A DNA stretch of 64,000 bases, taken from positions 1-64,000 of IMG/VR virus record IMGVR_UViG_3300033997_000478. The stretch is one strand, 5' to 3'. Shown one piece after another: positions 1-9,476 of the stretch (the stretch's first letter is position 1; every line of letters starts with the position of its first letter). The position numbers and the translations under genes are program-made. This DNA is from a virus. The notes under the pieces were generated by a model. It was not told the origin of the DNA, searched no databases, and was given only the letters and a program-made list of their open reading frames with translations.

Positions 1-2895
1 GAGATCACCATCGTGGTGGAGAACTACGCACTGCTCAACCACCTCTACCGCTACCCGATCAACTACTTCCGCCAGTACTACATGTGGTGGAACGTGCAGG
101 CAGCACTGTGGAAGAACGTTGGCCGCATCACTGACTCCTACCCGCAACGGAATCAGTACCTGCGTGTCAACCTGCCCACCATCCTGCCGCCGATGAACAT
201 CCTGCGTCGCGGCGAAGGTGAGATGACCCGCACCCTGCTGCCCAACTTCGTTGAGCCAGAAGCGCTGTTCATTCTGGAGATCTGGAAGTGGCTGGGCGAG
301 CGCCGTGAGAACTCGGTACTGTCCAAGGTCTCCCCGGAATCGCTGCGTCAGATGAACATCATGTTCGTCGATGGCGACCGCTGGATCATGCTCAACCTGG
401 GACTGCTGGATCAGTGGCGTAAGGCACCGGGTGCTGAACTCACTGAAGACAGCGATCCGTCCAAGGTCAAGGGCGTGCTCGATGCAGTGCCGCTGCAGAA
501 GCGTTTCCTGCGCATGCTGATGACCTTGATGGACAACCGTCTGTCCAAGGAAGAAGCTGCTCAGGTCACCGCACAGATCGACACGGCAGCGGTGCCCACC
601 GAGATCCCGGCTGATAGCCCGGCCGGTGAACCGGTACAGACCGACATCGTCACTGCACGTGCCGAACCGGTCAAGCTGGACATCACCAATGCCGACGGCA
701 GCGTCTCCAAGGTCAAGCTCACCTCGAGCCTGAATCTGGATCGCCTGCCCGAGCAGCTGATCGAAGAAACCGAAGCCAATGCCAAGCGCATTGACGAGGC
801 CATTACCCGCGACCTGGAAGCACTGGAGCACATCGCTGCGCGCTACCAGGAAACCCGTACGGCCGAAGGTGCTGAAGACGCCCCCGAGGCGGTGGAACCC
901 AGCACTGAGGCTGGTAGTTTCATCAAGTACGATCCGGAAGACCGTACGCTCACCTCCGGGGTGATGAACATCGTCAATCAGCAAGCTGACGCCGGCATGA
1001 TCTCTGGTGCCGAGTACCGTCGCATGCAGGCGCTGGCCGATGCGTACACCCGCCTGCCCAATCCCTTCGGTGAGGGTCAGCTGGTGGATATGCTGGACAT
1101 CCCCAAGGATGATCTGGTTCTGCATCCGGAAGAAGTGGCGCCGAATCTGCCGACCGTGCCGGACAAGTCCATGCTCTCCTCGGTGGTGGCCTCCTATGAC
1201 CGCCAGTACCTGCGCAACGTACTGCCCAAGGACATCGTTCGTTCGGTGTTGTCGGTGCAGAATGCAGGCGTGGCCGTTACCGGTTTCCAGATGGAGGAGT
1301 ACCGTGACGCGCTGAGTAACTATCAGCAGTTCTCGGTCAACCTGACCCCGGTGGTGGGCAAGCCTTCCACGGTTCACTTCAAGCTGCCGGTCGTTGATGA
1401 CGATGGCACCTACACCGATAACGGCACCCGTCTGCGTCTGCGCAAGCAGCGCGGTGACATGCCGATCCGTAAGGTGGCGCCCAACCGCGTGGCGCTGACC
1501 AGCTACTACAACAAGGTCTTCATCAATCGAAGCGAGAAGAAGGCGTACACCTATTCGGATTGGTTGCTCAACCAAGTCGCTGCGCGCGCAGCCGACGAAG
1601 AGAACCCCTCCATCGTTTCGGCGATGATGGCCGATGTGTGTGACCACACCATCCTCTTGCCGCGACTGTACATGATCTTCGCCAGTCGTTTCCGCTCGTT
1701 CACCGTCTTCCACGAAGAGCGTCCGCTCAACTTCTTCTTCGACTACCATGCCCGCAAGGCTATGTTCGGCGAAGACGCGGTCGCCGCAGCGGAAAGTAAT
1801 GGTCTGGTGGTCTGTGGTCGCGTGGGCGACAACCTGCTGGTCATCGACAACACCGGAGCTGTCTACGAATCGCAAGGTCTGGAAACCCGTACCTTGGGTC
1901 CGCTGACCACCCTGCTGGACATTACCGGCAAGGCTCCGACGGAGATGGCCGAGATCAAGGTCTTGGGCAAGCTGATCCCGCTGGGTGTTGTACTGGCTTA
2001 CTACCTGGGTCTGAACGAACTGCTGCGCCTGCTGGGCGTGACGCCACGTCGCATCCCCACCGGTACCCGTGCTTATCTGGCCGATGATGAAATCGCCCTG
2101 CGCTTTGAAGATGAGATGTTGGCCATCCCGGCTGACAACGGCGTGCGTTCGATGTTGCTGACCGGCCTGGCTGCTTTTGAAAAGAGCACCCGTAACTACC
2201 CGGTCGCCCTGTTCAATCGCCGCGAGATCTACTTCAACGTGCTGGAGCAGTCCGGCTACGGCGGCCGCTACCTGCGTGAACTGGATCTGCTGCGCGACAT
2301 GTTCGTTGATCCGATCACCGCTGAGCTGCTGGAGGAAATGAAGGAGCCGACCGAGTGGATTGGTCTGCTGCTGCGTTCGTGCCAGTTGCTGGAAACGGAG
2401 TGGGCTCCGGATGAAACCGACATGGCCTACATGCGCATCAAGGGCTACGAGCGTTTTGCTGGCGCCATCTATGGCGAGCTGGTCAAGGCGATCCGTGTCC
2501 AGCGTTCGCGTGGTTCGGTAGCGCGTGCCAAGATCGACATGCACCCCCATGCGGTGTGGACCTCACTGCGCGAAGACCCGGCGGTGAAGATGGTGGAAGA
2601 ATCCAATCCCGTGCACAACCTGCGCGAGCGTGAGGAAGTCACCTTCTCCGGCACCGGTGGTCGTTCCAATCGTTCGATGGTTGGTCGTGCGCGCGTGTTC
2701 CATGAAAACGACATCGGCCTGATCTCTGAGTCCACCAAGGACTCCGGCGACGTGGCCATCACCACTTTCATGACTGCCAACCCGACCCTGATCAACGTGC
2801 GCGGCACCAGCCGCCGTTTTGAAGAAGGTAAGGACGGTGCTGCTTCGATCATGTCTTCACCGGCAATCCTCTCGCCGTGTGCGGATAACGATGAT
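1..2895 (+). CDS. RNA polymerase beta subunit (probably virion RNAP), exon 1, 5' end outside window
   Basis: The reading frame is open from base 1, so the gene starts upstream of the window. About 965 codons are present. The end of this exon (codons for NPVHNLREREEVTFSGTGG and following residues) aligns by eye with the fork-loop region of bacterial RpoB (NPLSEITHKRRISALGPGG), and the exon ends with SPCADNDD just before the region equivalent to RpoB ASLIPFLEHDDANRA. The frame meets TAA at 2896-2898, but the remainder of the beta subunit continues in frame at 4226 after a group I intron, so this is an exon and not a truncated protein. Gene order downstream (two or three unknown proteins, then a prohead protease) resembles phiKZ gp178-gp175, which suggests the polymerase packaged in the virion. 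The assignment to virion rather than non-virion enzyme is inference; the beta identity is firm. Confidence 0.85.
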
Positions 2896-4225
2896 TAATG
2901 GTTCTATTGAATACCTGTTAAGTTAACACTCCTATCTTATGGATGAGAGGAGATTGAGAGATGAAAAATTTGAGGTTCTTGCCGGGGTTGAGTAAATACG
3001 GCTTTAGCGAAAGTGGCCGTATATTCAGCTTCCGCACACACCGGTGGTTGAAGTACAGTAAAGACACAAATGGGTACTTCACCCTACTGCTGATAAATGA
3101 TGACGGGGTTTCATCCCGATACCTCCGACATCGGTTACTGGCACGACTATTTTTGGGCGAACCCAATTCACCCGAATTGCTAGTTAATCACAAAAACGGC
3201 ATAAAGGGCGATGATCGCATCGATAATCTTGAGTGGGTATCACCAACCGAGAATGTCGAGCATGCGGGGGCAATGGGCCTCACACCCAAATGCTTTCCTA
3301 TTTCTGTTCGCCATGTATCAGACGGCACGATCCACCACTACCCAAGCGCTGTCGCAGCGGCGCGCGCTCTCGGCATGAGTAAAGATGCGATCCTGTGGAG
3401 GATTCATGGCGACCCCGACGCCGTCTATCCTGAAGGACGTCAGTATCGTAAGCGCGATGATAATGCAACCTGGTTAACCGGACCTCGTAAAAATGGGCGA
3501 TCGGTGGTTACCCTCATGCGCGACATTCAAACCGGTGACGTTCTACGTTTCGAGCAGCAGGGGAAAGTGGCTGAGTTACTCTCATTGAGTTTGGCGGCCG
3601 TCAACAAGGCAGCCGGCGATGGGAGGCAGCGGTTACTTCATTCTAGGTATCTCTTGAAGCTAGAGGGAGATCCGACCCCATGGCGCGAGATCTCCAACCC
3701 AATGTTGGAAGGGGTGGGGTGTTGTGTGGTTGTCACACACGCTTCAACCGGCAATACACAGACCTTTAACACAGCCAAGGAGTGCGCTGAGGTGATGGGT
3801 CTGAAAGCAACAACTCTCAATGAACGACTTAACAAGGGCGGGCAACGTATCTATGCCGACGGGTACAGCTACAGCCGCCTGTAGAATCCTAGTCCATCTT
3901 CTAGGCGACTAGAAGAATGAATGTCCTTTAATTGCTGGAAACCCCTTAGAGCCACGCTACCACTGCGAGACGAAAGTCAAAGCCACTCCGTAAGGAGGTA
4001 CCCGTCCGTCAGGGCGAGTATGGTTAGAAAAGTGCGTGGATTGGGCAATCAGCAGCCAAGCTCCGTGTAGGAGAAGGTTCAACGACTAAGGCCTTATCAG
4101 CCTGTAGGGTCAAGTGGCCCGAAATGGGGACCCTCTCTCGAAGAGGAAGATATAGTCTCGTCTGCATGGAAACATGCAGCCGCCTTAGGGCGGGTGGTGT
4201 CTAACGAACACCATCGAAGATAACG
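2896..4225 (+). ncRNA. Group I self-splicing intron (T4 td-like core) inside the beta-subunit gene
   Basis: The stretch 3929-4160 carries the conserved core of a phage group I intron: P-like AATTGCTGGAAACCCC near 3930, R-like AATCAGCAGCCAAGCTCC at 4047, GGTTCAACGACTA at 4076, and S-like AAGATATAGTCT at 4147. These closely resemble the T4 td core as known. The best in-frame splice is after T2895 (exon GATGAT, intron TAATGG) and after G4225 (intron end ATAACG, exon GGCAAG); it joins ...NDD to GKRVNF. Bases 2889-2895 can pair imperfectly with 2901-2909 as a P1 helix with a U.G pair at the splice site. The 3' splice position is less certain: G4216 or G4219 also keep the frame. The intron is about 1.33 kb, and an HNH gene fills its 5' half. 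Confidence 0.9.
2961..3884 (+). CDS. Intron-encoded HNH homing endonuclease
   Basis: The 307-residue product has the I-HmuI-like HNH signature VNHKNGIKGDDRIDNLEWVS near residues 75-95, followed by TENVEHA. An N-terminal NUMOD4-like segment precedes it, and the C-terminal half carries repeated small helix-turn-helix (NUMOD1-like) units, for example around SAVAAARALGMSKDAILWRI and NTAKECAEVMGLKATTL. Such proteins nick or cut intronless alleles so that the intron is copied in. The ATG at 2961 has AGGAG upstream (2947-2951). Base composition is clearly more AT-rich than the flanking exons, as expected for a mobile gene. The ORF lies between the 5' splice site and the ribozyme core, so its translation must be compatible with splicing. 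Confidence 0.92.
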   Translation: MKNLRFLPGLSKYGFSESGRIFSFRTHRWLKYSKDTNGYFTLLLINDDGVSSRYLRHRLLARLFLGEPNSPELLVNHKNGIKGDDRIDNLEWVSPTENVEHAGAMGLTPKCFPISVRHVSDGTIHHYPSAVAAARALGMSKDAILWRIHGDPDAVYPEGRQYRKRDDNATWLTGPRKNGRSVVTLMRDIQTGDVLRFEQQGKVAELLSLSLAAVNKAAGDGRQRLLHSRYLLKLEGDPTPWREISNPMLEGVGCCVVVTHASTGNTQTFNTAKECAEVMGLKATTLNERLNKGGQRIYADGYSYSRL

Positions 4226-5350
4226 GGCAAGCGCGTGAACTTCATTCCGATCCAGCACTCCTCCGGTACGTTCTGCAAGGGCGCCAAGCCCACGCCGCTG
4301 CATACCGGTGCCGACATGGTCATGGCCCACCGCACCGATCGTGCGTTCTCGGTGCCGGCCATCAAGGACGGTGTGGTGACCTCGCTGAATGAACGCGGCA
4401 TGGTGGTGACCTACGAAGACGGTACGACCGAGAACATCGCCCTGGGCCGTCGTTACGGCAAGGCGCAAGGTCTGTACTTCCCGCAGAACCTGACCACCCA
4501 GCTGGAGTTGAACCAGCCGGTCAAGGTGGGTGACATCATCGCCTACAACGACCGCTACTTCCAGCCGGACCGCATGGTCAAGAACCAAGTGGTGTGGAAG
4601 GCGGGTCTGTTGGTGCTCACCGCACTGATGGAAACTCCCGACACCCTGGAAGACTCCTCGGTGATCTCCGCCGAAGTGGCGAAGGAACTGGAGACTGAAA
4701 TCACCTACATTCGCGACATCACTGTGCAGTTCAAACAGGCCGTTCATGGCCTGGTAGAACCGGGCCAGGTGGTGGACATCAACAGTATCCTATGTACGAT
4801 TGAGGACGCTGTGACGGCCGAAAATCAGCTGTTCGACGAGCCTTCGTTGGACATGTTGCGTCTGCTGTCGTCCAACACGCCGCGAGCCAAGTACAAGGGT
4901 GTGGTCGAAAAGGTCGAAGTGCTCTACCACGGTGACATGGACGATATGTCCGACACCCTGCAAGAGATCACTGCCCTGTCCGATCGTGAGCGTAAGCGAG
5001 CCGCCCGTGCCCTCCAACAACCGGCCGTTCTCGGCCGCGTCAACGAGTCGGCACGTATCCAAGGTAAGCCTCTGCCGGTGGATTCCTTGGTCATTCGCGT
5101 GTACATCACCAGCCCCACGGCTGCCGGTGTCGGCGATAAGGGCGTGTTCGCCAACCAGATGAAGACCATCTTCGGCCGCGTCATGAATGGGCGCAACGAA
5201 ACTGCCGATGGTCGTCCGCTGGGTGCGATCTTCAGTTACCAGAGTCTGTCCAACCGTATCGTGCTCTCCCCAGAGAAGATCGGTTTGACCAATTCGCTTC
5301 TGATTGAAATTTCCAAACGCGCCGCCAAGGCGTATCGAGGCAACCGATGA
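4226..5350 (+). CDS. RNA polymerase beta subunit (probably virion RNAP), exon 2
   Basis: This exon encodes the catalytic C-terminal part of the beta subunit, about 374 residues. It starts with GKRVNFIPIQHSSG, equivalent to RpoB ASLIPFLEHDDANRA, followed by KDGVVTSL (RpoB KRGGVVQYV) and GDIIAYNDRYF (RpoB GDVLADGPSTD). The segment GVGDKGVFANQMKTIFGRVM corresponds to RpoB PGDKMAGRHGNKGVIS, and SYQSLSNRIVLSPEKIG to the VLNPLGVPSRMNIGQ region. A GTG at 4235 lies in this frame but has no ribosome-binding site and sits inside a conserved motif, so independent translation is unlikely; the exon is expected to be read only after splicing. The stop overlaps the ATG of the next gene (ATGA). Confidence 0.88.
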   Translation, partial: GKRVNFIPIQHSSGTFCKGAKPTPLHTGADMVMAHRTDRAFSVPAIKDGVVTSLNERGMVVTYEDGTTENIALGRRYGKAQGLYFPQNLTTQLELNQPVKVGDIIAYNDRYFQPDRMVKNQVVWKAGLLVLTALMETPDTLEDSSVISAEVAKELETEITYIRDITVQFKQAVHGLVEPGQVVDINSILCTIEDAVTAENQLFDEPSLDMLRLLSSNTPRAKYKGVVEKVEVLYHGDMDDMSDTLQEITALSDRERKRAARALQQPAVLGRVNESARIQGKPLPVDSLVIRVYITSPTAAGVGDKGVFANQMKTIFGRVMNGRNETADGRPLGAIFSYQSLSNRIVLSPEKIGLTNSLLIEISKRAAKAYRGNR

Positions 5351-5568
5351 GTGACTTCAAACAATCCCTGATCCGTGCCAACACGCCCATCATTGCCAAT
5401 GCCCTGGAACTGGGTGCTGCGGCTATCATGGACGTTTCGGGCAACGAGATTTCCAACCACGTGGACGGCCGGGAAGTGACCCCGGCCTTCCTGCAATCGG
5501 CGCTGGGTCGTAGCCTGAAGCACAACCTGCTTCACCACAACCCCAAGCCCACCAAGAGCTGGAGCTGA
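5347..5568 (+). CDS. Small hypothetical protein (73 aa)
   Basis: The start codon overlaps the beta-subunit stop (ATGA), so the gene is translationally coupled to the polymerase, and the next gene begins 4 bases after its stop. The product is mildly basic at the C-terminus (KPTKSW) and has no motif that I recognise. Codon use matches the neighbouring probable virion genes. The position between polymerase and likely virion proteins suggests a minor virion or assembly role, which is inference only. Confidence 0.7.
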   Translation: MSDFKQSLIRANTPIIANALELGAAAIMDVSGNEISNHVDGREVTPAFLQSALGRSLKHNLLHHNPKPTKSWS

Positions 5569-5571
5569 TCG

Positions 5572-6996
5572 ATGTCGCTGACCAAAACCTCCCTGGGCCT
5601 GGCCCACATGATCGCCAGCTCCCTGGCCGATCAGAACGTGGAACTGGGTACCGTGCCCAACACCAGTGTGGACGAGCTGACCCGCCTGTCCACCGGCGTG
5701 CTGGAGATGCAGGAAAGCATCCATCCGGCAGGCCGTGCCAACGTCACCATGCTGTCCATGGCTGACGCACTGGAAGCCGGCGCTTCGGCCACCACCGATG
5801 AAGAGCACTACCCGCACAGCGGCGCGATGGCACGCTTTGCCCAGAACGCCGGCCGTGTCCTGGCCTCGACCCTGGACCTGACCCAGAACAAGGTCACCCC
5901 GATGATCGGCCGTGTGGTCGAAGCCATCAACCAGACCGTGACTGAGCGCCTGCAAGGCATGGACTCCCCGCTGACCTTGGTCGAGCGTAAGGACGATCCG
6001 ATGCTGTCCTCGCATTACCTGCAGGAGAACGTGGCACGCTACGCCGGCTATCCGAGCGGCATGCGTCTGCGCAACTTCGGCCTGGGTGCATGCAGCTGGA
6101 ACCTGGCCGCCACCGGCCACTCGGGCATGGACAGCGAAGTGGCTGAGTTCACCAACCGCGTCGGTCAGGAAAAGATCAACTGGGTGTGCAACGCACTGTT
6201 CAACGGTGGCGCTGCCAACAGCTCGGAGATCTACGGCCTGGCTGATCAGTTCGAGAACTCGGTCATCGCCTACTTCCTGGCCATCCAGGGCCTGACCAAC
6301 GTTCCGGACGGCATCAACTGCTCGCTGGAAGAGTGGAACAGCTACTGCTCGCAGATCGTCAGCACCGCCGGTGCGGCCATCTCTTACGTGATGTCCCGTC
6401 GCGACAAGGTCAACTCCACCGGTCTGCTGGTCGTGAGCGCCCCGCTCAGCGGCGCCACCAGTGGCGTGATCGAAGTCAATGCTGCCCGCTACGCCGACTA
6501 CCTGGCTCAAGGCGGTACCGTCGAAGCGCTGTACGGCTCGTTCTACGAGCGCGGCAACTTCGAGCCGGGTTACCTGCTGGCCAACCAGGAACGGCTGACC
6601 AAGGACTGGGAGAACAGCCTGGCCCTGTGGAAGACCCAGCTGGTCGGTGCTCGCCTGGACGCCATGATCGCCGCCACCACTGCCGTGCTCACCGCCGAGA
6701 TCAACGCGATCCCGGAAGAAGAACTGGTCGGTTCGCGTGAAGCCTACCACGCTCGCCTGCGCGAGCGCATGGGTCATGCCAAGGCGCGCGACTTCGACAA
6801 CATGTGGCACTTCGCTCGCAAGGCGGTCTGCCGCGTGATCTTCCCGCACACCGACGCCGAAGTGCTGCTGCTGGGCGTTGAGCAGCAGGAGAAGATCTAT
6901 CCGGGTACTCCGGTGCGTGAGCTGGCCCTGCGTGCGGCCGTGGACCTGATGGGTGCATGGCTGGCTGAGCAGATCGTCACCACGGTCGTCAAGTAA
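5572..6996 (+). CDS. Probable virion structural protein (474 aa), phiKZ gp177-like by position
   Basis: The 474-residue product is rich in Ala, Leu and Glu, looks mainly helical, and has no recognised catalytic motif. Its codon use is the strict GC-ending pattern seen in the sheath, tube, ChmA and PhuZ genes of this window, which suggests a highly expressed protein. It sits between the RNA polymerase beta gene and a prohead protease. In phiKZ the corresponding interval (gp176-gp177) encodes virion proteins, as I recall. Residues around 60-75 (MLSMADALEAGASA) and the C-terminal helix (AVDLMGAWLAEQIV) are notably Ala-rich. Function is unknown; the virion role is inferred from context. Confidence 0.75.
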   Translation: MSLTKTSLGLAHMIASSLADQNVELGTVPNTSVDELTRLSTGVLEMQESIHPAGRANVTMLSMADALEAGASATTDEEHYPHSGAMARFAQNAGRVLASTLDLTQNKVTPMIGRVVEAINQTVTERLQGMDSPLTLVERKDDPMLSSHYLQENVARYAGYPSGMRLRNFGLGACSWNLAATGHSGMDSEVAEFTNRVGQEKINWVCNALFNGGAANSSEIYGLADQFENSVIAYFLAIQGLTNVPDGINCSLEEWNSYCSQIVSTAGAAISYVMSRRDKVNSTGLLVVSAPLSGATSGVIEVNAARYADYLAQGGTVEALYGSFYERGNFEPGYLLANQERLTKDWENSLALWKTQLVGARLDAMIAATTAVLTAEINAIPEEELVGSREAYHARLRERMGHAKARDFDNMWHFARKAVCRVIFPHTDAEVLLLGVEQQEKIYPGTPVRELALRAAVDLMGAWLAEQIVTTVVK

Positions 6997-7006
6997 GGCC
7001 TGAGTC

Positions 7007-7732
7007 GTGAATCCCTCGACTTGGGTGCGCGATTGGGACAAGGTGAAGAAATGCCTTGTCACCAATGCCGACAAGTCGGTGATGACCACCAAGGCAGTCA
7101 AGATCTATATCCCGGAGCGATACCGGGAGAAGTCGCTGGCTGAAATCGGAACCGATACGTACATCCTTGGGATGTACGCCTTGGTGGTGGAAGACAAGTA
7201 CTACGCGGTGAGCAATGTCTGTGGCATGGTGCGAATCAAGCCCAGCTCCATTGCCACCGTGAAGTACGAGGGGGAGTCCTACTTGGAGTTCTCCTTTGAT
7301 CCGGGCAGTGTGGTCATTGCGACCACCTCCCTGGTGCGCGATGACGTTCTGGTCTACCGCATCTTCCACTACTTCATCGCCGGCGGTCGTGTTCCGTTCT
7401 ACATGGACTACGACGATGCCTGCCAGCTGTTCAAGACAGCCGACAAGCACGCCAACGTCCGGCTTGCCCGCTCCCGCCCCATTCTGGAAATGTTTGCTGC
7501 CACGATCTCCCGAGATCCGAAGAAGCGAACTGAGTACTACCGCCATTCGTTGCCGCAGGGCACTGAAGCGCCGACCTTTGGTCCGGCCTTTGTGGCCATG
7601 CGCGACGTAACCATGGGTCCGACCAACACGACAGCACGCCTGCAAGGTGCGTACTGGAATGATGCTCTGACCTCCGCGCTCGTCAACCCCAGCTCCCGAC
7701 CGGAGCGGTTCGAGCAACTTCTGCGCGCTTAA
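7007..7732 (+). CDS. Hypothetical protein (241 aa), phiKZ gp176-like by position
   Basis: The start is GTG at 7007, ten bases after the preceding stop, with AAGG at 6993-6996 as a modest ribosome-binding site. The first 50 residues are basic and contain an IPERYREK segment; the middle part (IKPSSIATVKYEGESYLEFSF) looks like beta structure, and the second half looks helical. I recognise no enzymatic motif. It is immediately followed by the prohead protease, so a head-assembly or virion role is the simplest reading. Confidence 0.72.
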   Translation: MNPSTWVRDWDKVKKCLVTNADKSVMTTKAVKIYIPERYREKSLAEIGTDTYILGMYALVVEDKYYAVSNVCGMVRIKPSSIATVKYEGESYLEFSFDPGSVVIATTSLVRDDVLVYRIFHYFIAGGRVPFYMDYDDACQLFKTADKHANVRLARSRPILEMFAATISRDPKKRTEYYRHSLPQGTEAPTFGPAFVAMRDVTMGPTNTTARLQGAYWNDALTSALVNPSSRPERFEQLLRA

Positions 7733-7744
7733 GGAAACAGGTCC

Positions 7745-8524
7745 ATGAGTTTTTCTCTTTCCTGTACCGCGCTGGTGGGCACCAACAAAGCTGGCACCCT
7801 CAAGCCGGATGCAGATGGCTATTACCAAGTGGTTCTGGGCGCACTGGACGTTTACAACAACACCGGTGCGTTCTACCCCGAGGCCACGGCCCGTCAACTG
7901 TTCCAAGCGTCCTCCTCGCTGATGCGCCGCATCGCCTCGGGTAACCTCCGCGGCGAGTACGGTCACCCCACCCCGGAACCGGGCATGTCCATGGATGCCT
8001 TCGTTGCGCGCGTTCGCCGCATCGACGAAGACCGCATCTGCATGCACATCCGCAAGGTGTGGATCGATTACTCCTTCAAGAACCTGAAGGGGCAGCCGAT
8101 CATTGCGATCCTCGGTGAAATCCGTCCGTCCGGCCCGCGTGGTCCGGCACTGAAGGACCAGCTGGAGAATCGCTTCGAGGACGTGTGTTTCTCCATTCGT
8201 TCGCTGACCCACGACTTCAACTCCGGTGGTCGCCTGACGAAGAACTTCAAGATGATCGTGACGTGGGACTACGTCAACGAACCGGGCCTGGATGTTGCAC
8301 GCAAGTGGAACTCCCCGGCCATGGAAAGTCTGAAGGAGCCAGTACTGGCCAAGCAGCTGGAAGAGCGTTTCATCATGCCCTTCCAGATCGCCAACATGGC
8401 CAAGACCCAAGGGCCGAACATGCTCGGCATGGAAAGCAACGGCGGCGTCTCGCTGGAGGAGATGGCCGAAGTCATGTCCGAAGTCGAGAAGGAAACCACC
8501 CCTCCGGCCTGGATGAATTGGTAA
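7745..8524 (+). CDS. Prohead (capsid maturation) protease, S80/T4 gp21-like, phiKZ gp175-like
   Basis: The 259-residue protein carries the hallmarks of the herpesvirus-assemblin/T4 gp21 serine protease fold: NLRGEYGHP with the candidate catalytic His74, and FEDVCFSIRS with the candidate nucleophile Ser150 (the family pattern is a Ser in a strand followed by x-R). A plausible second His (His156, SLTHDF) follows. Such proteases clip scaffold and capsid proteins inside the prohead before DNA packaging. In phiKZ the homologue is gp175, next to gp176-gp178, which matches the gene order here. A good ribosome-binding site (AAGGAA) lies before ATG 7745. The last 40 residues are acidic. The catalytic assignments are by pattern only. 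Confidence 0.78.
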   Translation: MSFSLSCTALVGTNKAGTLKPDADGYYQVVLGALDVYNNTGAFYPEATARQLFQASSSLMRRIASGNLRGEYGHPTPEPGMSMDAFVARVRRIDEDRICMHIRKVWIDYSFKNLKGQPIIAILGEIRPSGPRGPALKDQLENRFEDVCFSIRSLTHDFNSGGRLTKNFKMIVTWDYVNEPGLDVARKWNSPAMESLKEPVLAKQLEERFIMPFQIANMAKTQGPNMLGMESNGGVSLEEMAEVMSEVEKETTPPAWMNW

Positions 8525-8546
8525 GGGCATTTCTGAAAAGAAATAC

Positions 8547-8560
8547 ACACCCTTACTATC
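8547..8560 (+). promoter_or_regulatory. Candidate phage promoter motif (ACACCCTTACTATC)
   Basis: The motif is one of a set of similar sites in this window that occur just after a transcription unit ends and 27-149 bases before the next start codon. Here it lies 48 bases upstream of ATG 8609. Function is inferred from recurrence and position. Confidence 0.5.
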
Positions 8561-8608
8561 TGAGTGAACTGTCATCCCGATAGACGCTCACCAACCAAGG
8601 AGCAACCC

Positions 8609-8887
8609 ATGCAGGACACCACCAGCTTCATCGAACGCGACGGCATGATCAGCGACAAGGACACCATGGCCGGTCAGACCACCGGTGATTGGATCGACCG
8701 CGAAGTCGTCGGCGGCTTCATCCGTGACAACGACACCCAGGCTGGCACGGCCGTGGGTGAAGGCATCAGCCTGGCCACCGAAACCATCGTCGACAACGGC
8801 GTCGAAGGCCTGAGTAACGGCTACGACGAAGGTATCACCGGCGTCGAAGATGTCATCAAGAACGACGCCTTCAACGTCGGCGGTTAA
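8609..8887 (+). CDS. Small acidic Gly/Asp-rich protein (92 aa)
   Basis: ATG 8609 is chosen because AAGGAG (8597-8602) sits at good spacing; an in-frame upstream ATG at 8564 has none. The product is acidic, rich in Gly, Asp and Thr, and has repeated short units of the form TIVDNGVEG/GITGVEDVI. It is a single-gene unit: a candidate promoter precedes it and a strong terminator hairpin follows. Codon use is that of highly expressed genes. No family is recognised. Confidence 0.75.
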   Translation: MQDTTSFIERDGMISDKDTMAGQTTGDWIDREVVGGFIRDNDTQAGTAVGEGISLATETIVDNGVEGLSNGYDEGITGVEDVIKNDAFNVGG

Positions 8888-8901
8888 CCGCGCCTGCATA
8901 T

Positions 8902-8928
8902 CGCCCAGCTCCTGTTAAGGGAGCTGGG
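8902..8928 (+). terminator. Rho-independent-type terminator
   Basis: Nine-base arms GCCCAGCTC and GAGCTGGGC are followed by TTTATG, the short U-tract ending common to terminators of this genome. Confidence 0.8.
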
Positions 8929-9007
8929 CTTTATGTCGTCAAGTCGTCAATCTTTACACCGGGGTCTGATAGCTTGAACCATCCCCAACCACCAAGGAGT
9001 CATCTGA

Positions 9008-9427
9008 ATGGCATCTCTCAGCCGCCACGAAGTCAAAGAGCTGATCGCGAAGTTCAAGGAAAAGCACTTCCCCAAGTACAAGCCGGGGACCCAGTTGGTC
9101 GATCACATCGGTAACGGCGATACGCTGTACCCCGAGATCGGTCCACTGGAACACGAGCTGGACCACACCACCGGCCCGCTGGGTCCGTGTGTCAAGAACC
9201 GGGCGCGCATCCTCAAGCACTTCATCGAGATGCCGGCCGGGCCCGAGGTGTTGCAGATGTTCAACTTCGCCATGCATCGTGTCCGCTACGAAGGCGATGC
9301 CACGCGCGTGATCAAGCGCTTGCGCATCGACTGGACTGCGCACAAGAAGCAGCAGGACGAGCAGCTCAAGAAGCTGCCGAAGGTGATGGCCGAGATCAAC
9401 GAGGCCGAACGCCGCCTGTCGGCCTGA
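9008..9427 (+). CDS. Hypothetical protein (139 aa)
   Basis: ATG 9008 is preceded by AAGGAG (8994-8999). The product is highly charged: a Lys-rich N-terminal third (RHEVKELIAKFKEKHFPKYK) and a helical, Lys/Gln/Glu-rich C-terminal third that could form a coiled coil (KKQQDEQLKKLPKVMAEINE). The middle has a His/Asp-containing GPLEHELDHTTGP segment. No domain is recognised. The gene ends just before a perfect terminator hairpin. Confidence 0.75.
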   Translation: MASLSRHEVKELIAKFKEKHFPKYKPGTQLVDHIGNGDTLYPEIGPLEHELDHTTGPLGPCVKNRARILKHFIEMPAGPEVLQMFNFAMHRVRYEGDATRVIKRLRIDWTAHKKQQDEQLKKLPKVMAEINEAERRLSA

Positions 9428-9434
9428 ACCACGG

Positions 9435-9454
9435 GCGGGAGGGCAACCTCCCGC
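9435..9454 (+). terminator. Terminator hairpin before the macro-domain gene
   Basis: Perfect eight-base arms GCGGGAGG and CCTCCCGC around a GCAA loop are followed by TCTTATG. Confidence 0.7.
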
Positions 9455-9476
9455 TCTTATGCTCGCAAGGAATGAC

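Noticed and set aside
4235-5350. Independent start at GTG 4235 making a separate RNA polymerase fragment
   Set aside because: The conserved protein continues upstream through GKR to the exon boundary, and no ribosome-binding site precedes the GTG; splicing explains both halves.
5236-8575. Long minus-strand frames opposite the polymerase exon and virion genes
   Set aside because: Same antisense artefact; no start signals and no coherent protein features.
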